A stretch of DNA of 64,000 bases from Zygnema cylindricum (lineage: Eukaryota; Streptophyta; Zygnematophyceae; Zygnematales; Zygnemataceae): contig JBBHKE010003209.1 of the NCBI GenBank assembly GCA_037447655.1, positions 126,001-190,000 of the forward strand. Direction: 5' to 3'. The stretch's first letter is position 1. Every line of letters starts with the position of its first letter. This document shows positions 36,841-47,136 of this stretch, piece after piece. The position numbers were made by a program, and so were the translations under genes. The notes beneath the pieces are model-generated. The model had not been told where the DNA came from. It was given only the letters and a program-made list of their open reading frames with translations, and did no database searches.

Positions 36841-37697
36841 AATTTTTCAACGAACGCCAATATGGGTACAGCTGATTTGTCGAGAGGATATTCACAGTAA
36901 TATAGGTAAAAGTACAAATTCTGACAATTCGTACACTGTCGCATACTTTCACTCTAATTAATTCCTAACTCTAATTTCGATTTTTTAGGGGTGTAGGCGA
37001 TACGCGACAAATAAATGTACACTAAAACAGGTACGGGTATGAAATCTTTTAATTCACAGGGCAATTTTTCGTGTGATAGAAGATATTTTTAAAAATATCT
37101 GTACTTTTATAATTCAAAAGTACATTTTTAGACGAACCGACACGTTCCGTACTCCACACTAATAAAAACATACATAAATTAAAATGGTGTACACTAATTG
37201 TTCATCTCGTAATTAGCGTACAGGAAAAATTAGTATCGTCTACCCTATTTTAGGTAAAACCCTCAAAATTTAGGGGCGCCGAATTAGTGTTCAACACGCT
37301 AACTACGATCGACGGTGTTGTTTATCAATAACTCTAATTTAGGTTTCTTTCAGTAATAATTATCCGCTCTACAGAATCTGACAAACGTACAATTTCACTT
37401 CATTATGACATTTCCACTACGCGGTTTGTGAAAACGGAGTTACATTATAACGACATGTATTAAATCATTTTTTGTACTTTTGTCGTTAATACGGTACAAT
37501 TTTGCACGGTGAGACACTGATCGTAAGCCACACTATTTAAAACGGAACTATACTAAAGTTGTTAACGTTGATTAAAAAGGTACCTTAAATAATGTAAAGA
37601 AAAATTTAGAGTTATTTACTATTTATAAGGTTTTTGGGTCAGAATTTGTGGTGACGGAGTTAGCGTTAATAACGCTAATTACGATTCGCGGTGAAGT

Positions 37698-38295
37698 GTT
37701 AATGGAAAATTATGATTAATGATACTATTTAATGCAAAGAGACGTGTCAGGTTATAATCCACGTCTTTAAATAATATTGTTGACTTTATTTTGTGATGTT
37801 AATGTTTATTCTCTCGCAAATCTAATTTTTTCGCTGCAATTTTACGGACAGTTTTTCTTTCGACTACCATACTATGTTATGAATTATGCAAAAAAGGTAA
37901 AGTTTTAATTATAAATGTTTACAAAAAAGGTCTTAGTTTTTCACATAGAAAATCAATTAGGAAGAAACACATTGTGATGAGCAACAAAAACAAAACGTAT
38001 TTTGTAGTATCAAATATATGAAAAATAAAATAACAACCTTGTCCTATTTTTGACTCTATTATACAAATTCTCAACCTCAAACCTAAAAATTACACAAAAT
38101 ATATAAATCTAAATGTGGTGTAAATACTTTGCTTTGGCAATTTGGTAAAAATAAACATTCCGGTTTAAGAAAAAAAAAAAGATAAACACTATAAAAATTG
38201 TGAAAATAAAAAAATATATAAAGAAAAAAATATATATGTATAGCTAATACTAAAAAAATAGCAATAATTAGAAAACAAAACAAAACAAAAAACTA
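37698..38295. other. AT-rich spacer
   Basis: Very AT-rich. No gene or repeat end recognised. It may contain the 3' part of the neighbouring hAT element. Confidence 0.4.
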
Positions 38296-39364
38296 TGCAT
38301 TTAAAAGATCTCCGTTGGATTTAACACATAAAAGATCATTAACAATTGAAGCCGCTAGTGCGCTCCTCTCCTTTGTTATCGTGTTCGCGGCATCAGAAAA
38401 ATTGCATTCCGACATGGAACTAGAAGCCGGAATAGCTAGAATAGATATAGTAACACCGGCTAGAATAGGAAATCCTCCATCTTTTGCACGTACATATGAT
38501 TACTTTTTACACCATTGAAGTATGTTAAAGTTCAATCTTTCGTCGTTGGTTAATTTTAAATCAAAAGAACGTTTCAATTCGTCACTAACGGGCGTTTTTT
38601 TGTCGGTGGTAATAAAAACCTCATTTTCGTCATCGCTCTCACCAAAAAAATTGTGGAAACCGTCCATATTTTGCGATATTTTTTGTTTTTTTGTGATACG
38701 TTGAGGACTACCGTAATCAACGTCATCACCTAAGTCGTTAGCAAGTTCTCGAAGTTTGACCCTTGCGGTTTCAATTTCGGTTTTCAATACCCCAATTATT
38801 TCAAGCTTTAGTTTTTGTCAGGGATCTAAGAGAGCCGCAATAATATGATACTCATGAAGGCCCCACTGCGGTAACGCAAAATTCATAAAAAAATTCTTTC
38901 AATTTTTGCAAGTTTGGGGAATCGGCCGGGCATTCTTTTTCAAAGTCACTGTAAGATGTTTTTCTGATCTTACAATGGTTATACAGAGACATTTGTTCAA
39001 ACAAAACCAAATGTAAAGTTGGTTCTTTGAACTTTTCCAACTTTAGGGTTGCTTCTTGAAACCTTTCAAAAAATCGAATAAGTTCGGCAAGGTGAGGCTT
39101 ATAGATACAAGCAAAAAGTATCAATTTATTTTTTGCTTGAGCCATTGGTCCTATCTCATTGAATGCATCGTAAATACTCTTAAGCATCCGGAGCAAATAA
39201 ATAAACCGCGTTGCATTTTCTTGTTTTAAAGTGTTTTTCAAAAGATTTTGTAAATTACTCTGTTTGAAAAACGCGACCAATGATTTACACGCATCTATTA
39301 GATCAAAGAATTCAGGAACTTCCACATCGTGTTTGTATTTTTTGGAAGTTCCGCTCTTGTTCAA
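38296..39364 (-). pseudogene. hAT-family transposase remnant (C-terminal half)
   Basis: The minus strand reads a helical region with ACKSLVAFFKQSNLQNLL (near 39285-39230) and, after a break near 38850, a charged linker with GDDVDYGSPQR. It then shows the hAT dimerisation domain: QWCKK, a stop, then GGFPILAGVTISILAIPASS and MSECNFSDAANTITKERSAL (compare FPILS..A...LSIPAS...SER.FS......R..L). The stop right after QWCKK and the break near 38790-38850 make it inactive. The N-terminal BED zinc finger and catalytic centre were not seen. Confidence 0.8.
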
Positions 39365-39442
39365 ATCGTTGTCATAATTAATGCAATTTTATGGTCCGCG
39401 CAAGGTATCCAAGTAAACATACTCGGTAGACCTTCAGTCGCA

Positions 39443-40584
39443 TGTAATTCTATAGGCTCCATTGCCACACAAAATTCGCAGATCAAAAGAAGTTAATCTA
39501 GATAGTGTCAACTCCAAGTTAATAAAAACCCAAATGATTGACCCCTTGACAATCAGAACCCCAACATAACTTCACCCTTGTGAAATAAGACTTTCTGTGT
39601 GCTCAGTTCCACCACAAAATGCAAAGTTAGAATGTGCGTTTTGGATAACATTCCCCACTTTTACTTTCCCTTAGAAATGCAGCCACCCTAGCAGACAAAC
39701 ACTTAGACCAACCACACCTCTATATAGCCTGGACTCCTCTGAGTCCACAGCAAAAAAAATCACTGAATTTGGTCAACTGAGTTTATACTTATGGCTGTCC
39801 AAAGTTTGCCTTTTATACAAGATGCTCTCTAAGAGAGGCGGCTACCTACCCAAAAAATTCTAAGTCCTAAACCCCTCTCTAAACCCTCGTTAGTACTGAG
39901 GTACTGACCAATCACAAGACTGTACCGTACAAGAAAGTACAGATTCCGGAGTACTTTTTGTACGGACAGTGTACGACGTCGCCATAATGCGCCATTTGTC
40001 ACATCCAGATTTGTTGCCTTGCGTTCTGGAGATTCCGTAAACCCGTGTGATGTTGCCACGTGTCAGCGAGAGTGGCGGACTCCGCAAACCACCAAATTGT
40101 CCTTTCCGCAAAGCCGACGCTAACCACGGCCGTCCGATTGATATCGGTATTTAAAACGGACCGTCGAAGCAAATGTCCGTACTATTTGTTTCGTCCGGTA
40201 CTTAATACTACAATTGTTTCTATGCCCTATAAACCGTAATCTAGTTAAATGGAAAAAACCTACATGTACATGTTTAAATACGTATCAAACCCATTATACA
40301 TTAGCACTAGTCCTATACTAAATGGACAAAGCTACCGGTTGCGGTCGACTTGACAAACGGCAAGTACAAGGATCAATTCCTAGGTCCGTCAAGTACCTTT
40401 AGGTAAATCTACCTAATTCCCCCCTTGTCTTCTCTAGTGAGCTTTAGGCAGCCATGGCTCTAGCTCGTTTTCTTGCCTTCAGTGACCTCGACAAGTGTGG
40501 GGGCTTGGAGAGGAGAGTTAGAGGCAGACTACCTCTGCTATTTTCAATTCTAATACAGATCTAGAAAATACTCAAATATCAACA
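39443..40584 (-). repeat. 3' LTR of a minus-strand copia element
   Basis: On the minus strand it starts TGTTGATATTTGAGTATTTT after polypurine tract AAAATAAGAGGAG and ends CTATAGAATTACA (1142 bp). The polypurine tract at 40585-40597 and pol/gag sequence to the right make this the 3' LTR. The hairpin GGACTCCTCTGAGTCC lies at 39731-39746. A tRNA-like block with GGATCAATTCC lies at 40315-40392. Confidence 0.82.
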
Positions 40585-41796
40585 CTCCTCTTATTTTCTA
40601 GTCTATTTTCCTTTCAACTCCCACAAACAAATAAACAAAAACTCGCTCACCTCCTTTTCTTTTCTTTTTGCTTTCATAAACTTAAGAGAAATACTCTCGT
40701 ATTTACAACGGTGCATAAGATGAACCGAAATAATAATTGCATCACATATTTTATTTAGCATCCCACTTTTCATAAATCTGAGCCAAGATTTAATCCACAT
40801 CTCTTTTCCATCCACACTAAATCCAATTTCCCTCTTGCAATTCAAACAGCCAGCCCCATCTCCAATTTGCAACACACACCCAGATGCTAACCCTTTTACA
40901 TGCACACCTTCATAAATGCCATCACTCCCTTTAGTGATGTCAAACCCATTACCCCCAAAAATAAAACTTTCCTCACTCTCTCCCATCGATTTCTTTCCAC
41001 TATCATTTTCTATTTTTATTCCCAAAAAAATATTTCTCCTCCCCTAAACCTTTCATTAAATATTCCTCTTCTCCCCTATCCTTTAAAACCCCCTCTAGAT
41101 TTACTTCTCCCCTTTTCTCGGAATCCGTTGTAGTCTCCCTTTCCGACCAGTTTTATGTTTCCAAAATATCAATAAAAATATCCTCAATATTTTGATTTTC
41201 CCCTTTTTCACTCATGGACCCTAGATCTGACTTTCTTATCTCTAAGTCATACACTCTACACTCCTTGACATCCTCAAGTACCTCCTATATCTTTACTTCC
41301 CTTAAACCTCCAAAATCACATTGTTGCTTTCGTGGAATTTCTGTGTGCTTTTCTCTCTTCTCCATTCTACCGATGTGAAGAAGTTCCAAAATTTCTTCAT
41401 CCTCTTTCTCCTCTTCCCCTTCTTCCTCCTCATTCACATACCAACTTCTAAGTTCTTCCAAACAACGACACTCCTCCATATAGTGACCCGGTTTCCTACA
41501 AGAGAAGCAATCCTCTTTTTTTAAAGCTCCCCTTTCTTTTCCTCTCCCTTTTTTTCCACCGAAGTTCCGATAAGGTTTACCTTTGTCGTTCTTCCTTTTA
41601 ACACGCTTCCGCTCGTCACTAACATTCCTTACAACACGCTTCCGCCAGGCACCAACAGATGGAAATGCAGTCACCCTGTCACTTCCTCGACGAAGCTCCA
41701 AAGTGCTTTCCCTCACAAAAATTATCCCCATGGTAATGCTCCAAGTCCATGAGGAGCCATCCATTCCCTGTATACGGTAAATGATGTCTTCGTACT
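40585..41796 (-). pseudogene. Minus-strand copia internal region: gag zinc knuckle plus degraded RNase H
   Basis: From the right: YEDIIYRIQGMDGSSW and ESTLELRRGSDRV (gag), then zinc knuckle CFSCRKPGHYMEEC near 41480-41520, then an acidic linker ending near 41285. Protease, integrase and most RT are missing. The left part (41025-40603) retains a degraded RNase H (ASGCVLQIGDGAGC, KEMWIKSWL, compare TSGYVLYVSDGACC, KELMWVKSLL) before the polypurine tract. This is an internally deleted element. Confidence 0.75.
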
Positions 41797-42685
41797 TGTT
41801 GAAAAGAGGTAATTAATAGTTCACTTCTCTAATTTATTTCCACTTTAAAGAAAGAGAGTGTGGATCAAAGGCACGCCATGGCTCCCGTGATATTTAGAAA
41901 GTGGCAAATTTAGAAGTAGAGGATATTTTACCAAAATGGTGCCTAGGTCCAGATTTGAACCAAAGTGTATGGACCACTATGTAGTCGTACGTCTCATCCA
42001 CTAAGGCGTTATCGAAACGATTCACGTGACGGGTTTCAAGGACATATAAACATTAACGCGACAGCTAATTATCACCATACGAACGAAGAGGAACAATTCA
42101 TCCATATACGCGAATCTGAACCGTGTAAAATGTGTTTTGATCGAACGGTCGGCATTAGAGCCGCCACGCGAAGTGAGCTTTTGGCGGCATACGGAGATAC
42201 CGTCACGCGGTGCCACGTGGCGCCACATTATTTGATACTGGTGAAGATGGGATGAGTAACTATGGCTCCCGATTTGAGAGGTGTCACCTTGTAGACCTTG
42301 TCGTACAATAGTCGTACAATAAGTACATCGCCTAATGTACCTTTTTGTACTATATAGTGTTCCTATTGGACTAGGGTTTAGTATTAGGTAGTCGTGAGTG
42401 GGAAGACCAAGACTTAGTGATATTTAGGGACCTCTCTCTAAGAGAGCTTGTAACTATAAAGATCATATTTCACCAGCCATAACTTACTGCTTAGGGGAGC
42501 AAATTCAGTGATTCTTTTTGCGTTTGACTCAAGGGAGTCTTGTCCTCACAGAGGAGAGGGTGGTCAGAATTATTTTTTTGCCTGGGCGGCGCTTATTCAG
42601 TGGGAAGGTGGAAGGTGAAAATATTATTCTAGATGCTTTACATAGGCTGCTTATTCTCTGGTTCAATGGAGACCACATAATTTCA
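41797..42685 (+). repeat. Solo copia LTR nested in gag of the minus-strand element
   Basis: It begins TGTTGAAAAGAGG and ends CACATAATTTCA (889 bp), flanked by GTACT (41792-41796) and TTACT (42686-42690), a near-perfect 5-bp duplication. Removing it rejoins the host gag reading KLPDE to YEDIIYRIQ. This fixes both LTR ends independently and anchors the boundaries of the other LTRs in the family. It contains hairpin GACTCAAGGGAGTC (42526-42539) and a tRNA-like block with GGTTCAAATCT on the minus strand. Confidence 0.88.
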
Positions 42686-43322
42686 TTACTCATCTGGAAG
42701 CTTCATCATTAGTGTATTAATATTTCTCTCCTAAGATTCTACATATCCCGCACTAGCAAGCTCAACATATAACGCAACAATATCATTGCAAAACTCTATC
42801 ATGCTATCGCCTTTATAAATATAGGCCTTTATTTCCTGTTTTACTAATTGCTACCTCTGAATAGTTTCACTCTTATAAATCTGAATTAGTGTTTCCCATA
42901 TTTCTGAAGACTTCGTTTGATTTAAAAGAGTGATAGTTATGGACTTAGACACACATCTAAGTATGAGATGTTTGGCTATATTGTTTTTATATTCCAAATT
43001 TTTTCTATCATTTTCTTCAATTTTTTGTTCAGTTATAACCTCCACAAGTGGAACCGTAGCCAAGAGCCTAGCTCCCCTCACCATCGGTGTTCCTTTATCC
43101 TTCTCCCCTTTTCCCCCTTCCATGGTAATGATTTTCCTTTCACCTTGCGTTGCATCCTTACTCCTGTTGGTTTTCTAGAAAGCCCCAGATGATTCTCCAT
43201 AGTGAGTTCCTCCAAAGCCCGGTGGCGAACACCTCTCTTGTCCCGAAACAATTCCCCATAAGTGCTTTTCGAAAAGCAATCCCTCCATTGTGAACTCCCA
43301 ATAACTGAAGTCTGTTCCATCA
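42686..43322 (-). pseudogene. Copia gag N-terminal and central part, minus strand
   Basis: The minus strand opens MEQTSVIGSSQWRDCFSKST near 43320. It continues with FRDKRGVRH and, in another frame, RKNLEYKNNIAKHLILRCVS, TKSSEIWETLIQIYKSETIQ, YIYKGDSMIEFCND and LMMKLPDE up to the solo LTR. These match HFILRHLTQ, YVYKGGNMLDFCNE and LLMKLPDE of the gag at 50.5-51.1 kb. Frame breaks near 43100 and stops near 42850 and 42730 show decay. Confidence 0.75.
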
Positions 43323-43337
43323 AATATAAGAACCCTA

Positions 43338-44425
43338 GATGTGTTGAAATAAGTAGTTTTTGGTATTTTCTAGGTCTTGTAGAAATTAATGGTTTTTAAG
43401 TATTTTCTAGGTCTGAATAGAAATAAAGAAGCCGAGGCATTCTACCTCTAACTTCTCTCTCCAACTCTCAAACTTGTCGCAGTCACTGAGAAATTGGAGA
43501 GGAAGCTAGAGCCATGGCTACCTAGGCTATCCTCAGGTTTACGGGAAATTTATATTAGTCTGGGGATTAATTACTAAAAGATATGTGCCGGCGACATGAT
43601 TTGATCCTGGTACCTGTTGGGCATCAGAGAGTAGATAGGCGGTAGCCTTAGCCGTTGAGTCTAGAAGTAGTGTTACGTAGTATATAGTACGATAATTATT
43701 TAAATATTTACACGTAGGATAAATCATTTAACTATAACTGTTAACGGGATACATAGATATGGTAGTGTAAAAGTACGAATTGCGGTACGGATAAGAAATC
43801 AATACCGCGCATTGATTTCGTAAGCGAAACAAATACCGCGCATGTATTTATTACGGCTACGATCAAATGCGAGTTTAATCGGACGGCCGGAATTAGCGTC
43901 GAGATCGCGGATGTAGAATTCGGCGATTTGTGGGCATCGCCACATCAGATGACACGTGGCGAAGTTACATTGGAGCGCGGCATCTCCGAGGATTAAAGGA
44001 GCGAATCCAGACATACCACGTGTCGACATTTAAGGCATGTCGTACAGTGTCCGTACATAAAGTACACCGGCAGCTGTACTTTTGCGTACGGAACTGTAAT
44101 CTGATTGGTTTCGTACATCAGTAGATAGAGTTTGTGAGGGAGATAGGACTTAGAAAAATTAGAGGATAGGACCCTCTCTCCCGGAGAGCTTCTGTACAAA
44201 AGGTCAACTTTGACCCTCCATAACTTACTGCTCAGGGGAGCAAATTCAGAGATTCTTTTTGCTATCGACTGCGGGGAGTCTTGTCTTCACAGGGGTGAAG
44301 GTGGTCAGAGTTTTTGTCTGCCAGGGTGGCAGTTATTTTTGCTTAAACACAAAGGGGTCAGGATTATCCTAGAGGCTTCTTGGAAGCTGTCCACTCTGAG
44401 GACTTATGGAGGTCTCAGAGTTTCA
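43338..44425 (+). repeat. Copia LTR (5' LTR of a truncated element)
   Basis: It starts TGTTGAAATAAGTAG and ends CTCAGAGTTTCA, directly before primer binding site GGTTATGGGCCCA. Length is 1088 bp. Its first ~40 bp are duplicated (TATTTTCTAGGTCT at about 43359 and again ~50 bp later). It contains the tRNA-like block (43587-43668, minus) and hairpins GACTGCGGGGAGTC (44267-44280) and CTTCACAGGGGTGAAG (44285-44300). Confidence 0.82.
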
Positions 44426-44763
44426 GGTTATGGGCCCACCCTCTAGGGTACCAATCTTTATTGGAACTGGCTTCATATACTGGGAAAGTATGATGATAGG
44501 AGCTCTATGCGAAAAAAGGTTTTGGGGGATAGTGAGTGGACGATTGGGGCGTCCATCAAGTCTTGGAATTCCTCAAGGGTTTAAAGGAAGCAGATTCACC
44601 AGGAAAGAGGATTCACCTTCAACGCAGGAAACAAAGGAAGGAGAAGTGGTGGACAAAGGAAAGGAGAAGGAGGCGACCACACCAATAGCAACTGGTTTAG
44701 CATTTATGTCACCTATTCCGAGGAATGAGGAGAATGATACTGAAACCTGGGACTTCAACAATA
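44406..44763 (+). pseudogene. Copia gag fragment fused to a second LTR piece
   Basis: MEVSEFQVMGPPSRVPIF begins in the LTR and reads through the primer binding site. It is followed by FIYWESMMIGALCEKRFWG, a Lys/Glu/Ser-rich spacer and TPIATGLAFMSPIPRNEEN. At WDFNNM it jumps to LTR sequence at a shared GGAGTCTT, so the rest of gag-pol is missing. Confidence 0.8.
44426..44438 (+). promoter_or_regulatory. Primer binding site, 13-nt match to initiator tRNA-Met anticodon arm
   Basis: GGTTATGGGCCCA is the exact complement of TGGGCCCATAACC in the eukaryotic initiator tRNA-Met anticodon arm and directly follows the LTR end. It also encodes VMGP in the gag frame that starts at ATG 44406 inside the LTR. 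Confidence 0.85.
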
Positions 44764-44915
44764 TGGAGTCTTACCTTCACAGAGGTGAAGGTGGTCAGAG
44801 TTTTTGTTTGCCAGGGTGGCAGTTATTTTTGCTTAAACACAAAGGGGTCAGGATTATCCTAGAGGCTTCTTAGAAGTTGTCCACTCTGAGGACTTATGGA
44901 GGTCTCAGAGTTTCA
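44764..44915 (+). repeat. Copia LTR 3' fragment
   Basis: Repeats 44272-44425 almost exactly, from the hairpins to the terminal GAGTTTCA. It contains the perfect hairpin CCTTCACAGAGGTGAAGG (44774-44791). Confidence 0.85.
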
Positions 44916-45886
44916 CGTCTAAAATAATTAGCGGAAACAGATAAAGAAAATGCAGGCAGCCTGCCTCCATCTCTTCTCTCTTGCCGCCATACTAGTTGTA
45001 GTCACTGAAGGAGAGAGAGAGAGATGGGGCCATGGTTGCCACAACTTTATAGGAAGGACTAAATAGTGACTTAAGTCACTCTCAACAAAAGGTTGAGTTC
45101 GGCAGGACTCGAACCCCCGACCGGTAGAGCGCGGCGTAGCCGTTAGCATTAACCTGTCTGTTGTAGAAGTCTCTTAGAAGATATAGGGTTTGATAAGTAT
45201 TTAACTTATTGTATAATAGTGAAACCATTTAACTGAAATATGGACAACTGAACATAGAACTTGTTAAGGTTTAGTGCGAAACGTCATTTCGCACGAAACA
45301 AATGAATCAGACATTTGTTTCAACGATCGACATTTGATGTCAGATTTAATCCGACGGCGCACGTCATCACCGAGATCGGGGAATGGTCACCTTGGCTTTA
45401 ATGGACATGGTATGACCTGGCGTCGCGTGGAAGGATGACATTTGGTTGCGGGAATTCCGGAGAATATACGAACGAGTGGAATAATGACACGCGTCCACTC
45501 AGTAGCCTTGTCGTACACCGGCCGTACAAAAAGACATAAGCCGTAGTACCTTTCCTGTATTTTACAGATATATGATTGGTTCGTACTTCAATAGATAGGG
45601 GTTGTGAGAAAGGTTTAAGACTTAGGAAATTTTGGTAGGTAGTCACCTCTCTCTAAGAGAGCTTTGTATAAATTGGCATATTTGCCGGCTCATAACTTAT
45701 CGGCTGGTTGGCCGTTTTAAGTGATTCATTTTGCTACGGACTCAGAAGAGTCCACGCTGCATAGGGGTGCACTCAACCTGTCATTTTGCCTTCCTGGACA
45801 GCAGTGGTTGTGGCTTGAAATGGGTTAGTTAAATATATTTTGAGGCTTTATGTATTATGTGGTACAATGGAGGACACAGAATTGCA
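44916..45886 (+). repeat. Copia LTR, subfamily B (5' LTR of the 45.9-49.5 kb element)
   Basis: It ends GGACACAGAATTGCA before primer binding site AGTTATGGGCCCA. The 5' end is truncated or diverged, with no clear TG start, but it aligns with other LTRs from about 44955 (CCTCCATCTCTTCTCTC). It carries GGACTCAGAAGAGTCC at 45739-45754 and the best tRNA-like block of the family on the minus strand. Confidence 0.78.
45091..45155 (-). other. tRNA-like block with perfect B-box in an LTR, antisense
   Basis: The minus strand reads TAATGCTAACGG (A-box-like), ~24 nt, then GGTTCGAGTCC, an exact match to the Pol III B-box consensus GGTTCGANTCC, followed by TGCCGAACTC. A T-arm can be drawn, but a full cloverleaf cannot. 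Related blocks occupy equivalent LTR positions in six other copies, so it is part of the LTR and not a host tRNA gene. Confidence 0.55.
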
Positions 45887-47133
45887 AGTTATGGGCCCAC
45901 CCTCTAGGGTGCCCACCTTCTATGGATCTAGGTTCATCTATTGGGAAGCTATGATGATGGGAGCTTTGTGCAAAAAACGATATTGGGGTATCTTCAGTGG
46001 ACAAGTGAAACGTCCACCTTCGGGAACTCCACCAGGATTTGGAGGAGTAAGGTTTCTTGCAGCAACGGCTGCCTCAGCGGAGGAGGCACATGATTGGGAA
46101 TAGCAGTGTGTCTGAAAAGGGGAAAGGAAAGGAGACACCCCTTACTCCTATTGCCATAGTACCGGAAGCGGCAACCGTGAAGACCGCAGAGAACGATACT
46201 CAAATGTGGGAGGATGTAAACATGGCTGCCAAGAACTTCATTCTGAGGCACCTCACTCAAGCTTTCGACACCCCTCATCGTCACATTTACAAGGCCGAGG
46301 AATTTTGGGTTAGTTTGGTGGAGATTTAAAAAGCTGGAACTATTCAGGAGCTCTAGTTGGTTTAGCAAAAGCTAGTGAGTTACACTTACAAAGGAGGAAA
46401 TATGTTAGATTACTGTAATAATTTTTCTTGTTTGTATATGGAGATGGAAAGTGTCGGGTGGACAAGTACAATGAAAATGAAAGTTAACACCGTTATCATG
46501 AAGTTACCAGATGAGTACGAGAACATAGTGTACCGAGTACAAGAAATGCCTGATAGTTCATCAAAATGGAACATGGTGGTCATGATGATACTTGTGCAGG
46601 AAATCACAATGGAGATTAGGAGAGGAGGAAAGAGCATTCAAGCTCTAGCAGCAGGAGGGGACCGATGGGGAAAGGACCCGAAGAAACCGTACAAAGGGGA
46701 AAGAGATCATTCTGGAGGACCGAGGCCCCCAAAGGGTTTTTGTCATTTTTGCAAAAAGTCGGGACACTTCACCGCAGATTGTGTCAAGCTGTCCGAGCTG
46801 AGGTTCCTAAAGAACCATGGAGGGGGTTCTTCCGGAGGGAAGAAAAAGGCACTTGTGGTTACAAAAGTGACAGGAAAAACCGAGGATGAGTCTTTTGACG
46901 AGGATGGGGAGCTTCTTCTTGACGAGAGTCTGGAGGAGAAGGAGATCCCTCGGAGAAATAAGTGTGCCCTTGGAGCAATTCGGGAAACTCCAAAGGAAAG
47001 ATGGATCATCGACTCAGATGCATCCATTCATAAATGTGGTGAAAAGGAACTCTTCACTAAGGTAAGAAAGATCCCTACTGTAGAGATAAAGTACGGGGAT
47101 GGGAGAGTGGTTACTACAGATCTAGTGAGGTGA
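45887..47133 (+). pseudogene. Copia gag and start of protease, element B, broken
   Basis: Pieces in order: VMGPPSRVPTFYG..FIYWEAMM; a shifted stretch to KNFILRHLTQAFDTPH; YIYKGG-like region at 46375 (SYTYKGGNMLDYCNN, MKLPDEYENIVYRVQEMPDS, TMEIRRGGKS); zinc knuckle CHFCKKSGHFTADC (~46740-46790); acidic linker; protease WIIDSDASIHKC (~47000-47040), where the catalytic DSG/DTG motif is DSD. Stops at 46329 and 47131 and frame changes near 46060-46100 break it. The original frame began at ATG 45867 in the LTR. Confidence 0.88.
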
Positions 47134-47136
47134 GTA

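Larger units (their letters stand above)
35576..37326. mobile_element. Second nested MITE-like element
   Basis: The left end CTACACCATCGATCGTATTT pairs with the right end CTAACTACGATCGACGGTG. These carry the same variant bases (ATCGATCG/CGATCGA), which distinguishes this pair from the others. Confidence 0.58.
35484..37697. mobile_element. Outermost of four nested MITE-like elements
   Basis: The left end TTACACCGCGAATCGTAATC pairs with the right end ACGCTAATTACGATTCGCGG followed by TGAAG. It contains the three inner pairs listed next. Terminal bases are slightly mutated. No coding frame. Confidence 0.6.

Noticed and set aside
35270-38300. CRISPR-like array or satellite suggested by repeated AATCGTAATTAG words
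   Set aside because: Spacing is irregular, words occur as inverted pairs and the context is eukaryotic; nested MITE ends explain them.
40603-41025. 140-residue novel minus-strand protein
   Set aside because: It aligns by eye with degraded copia RNase H (GCVLQIGDGAGC, KEMWIKSWL) and ends at the polypurine tract.
45091-45155. Genuine host tRNA gene on the minus strand
   Set aside because: The B-box is perfect, but the acceptor and D stems do not pair and the block recurs in the same place in other LTRs, so it is an LTR component.
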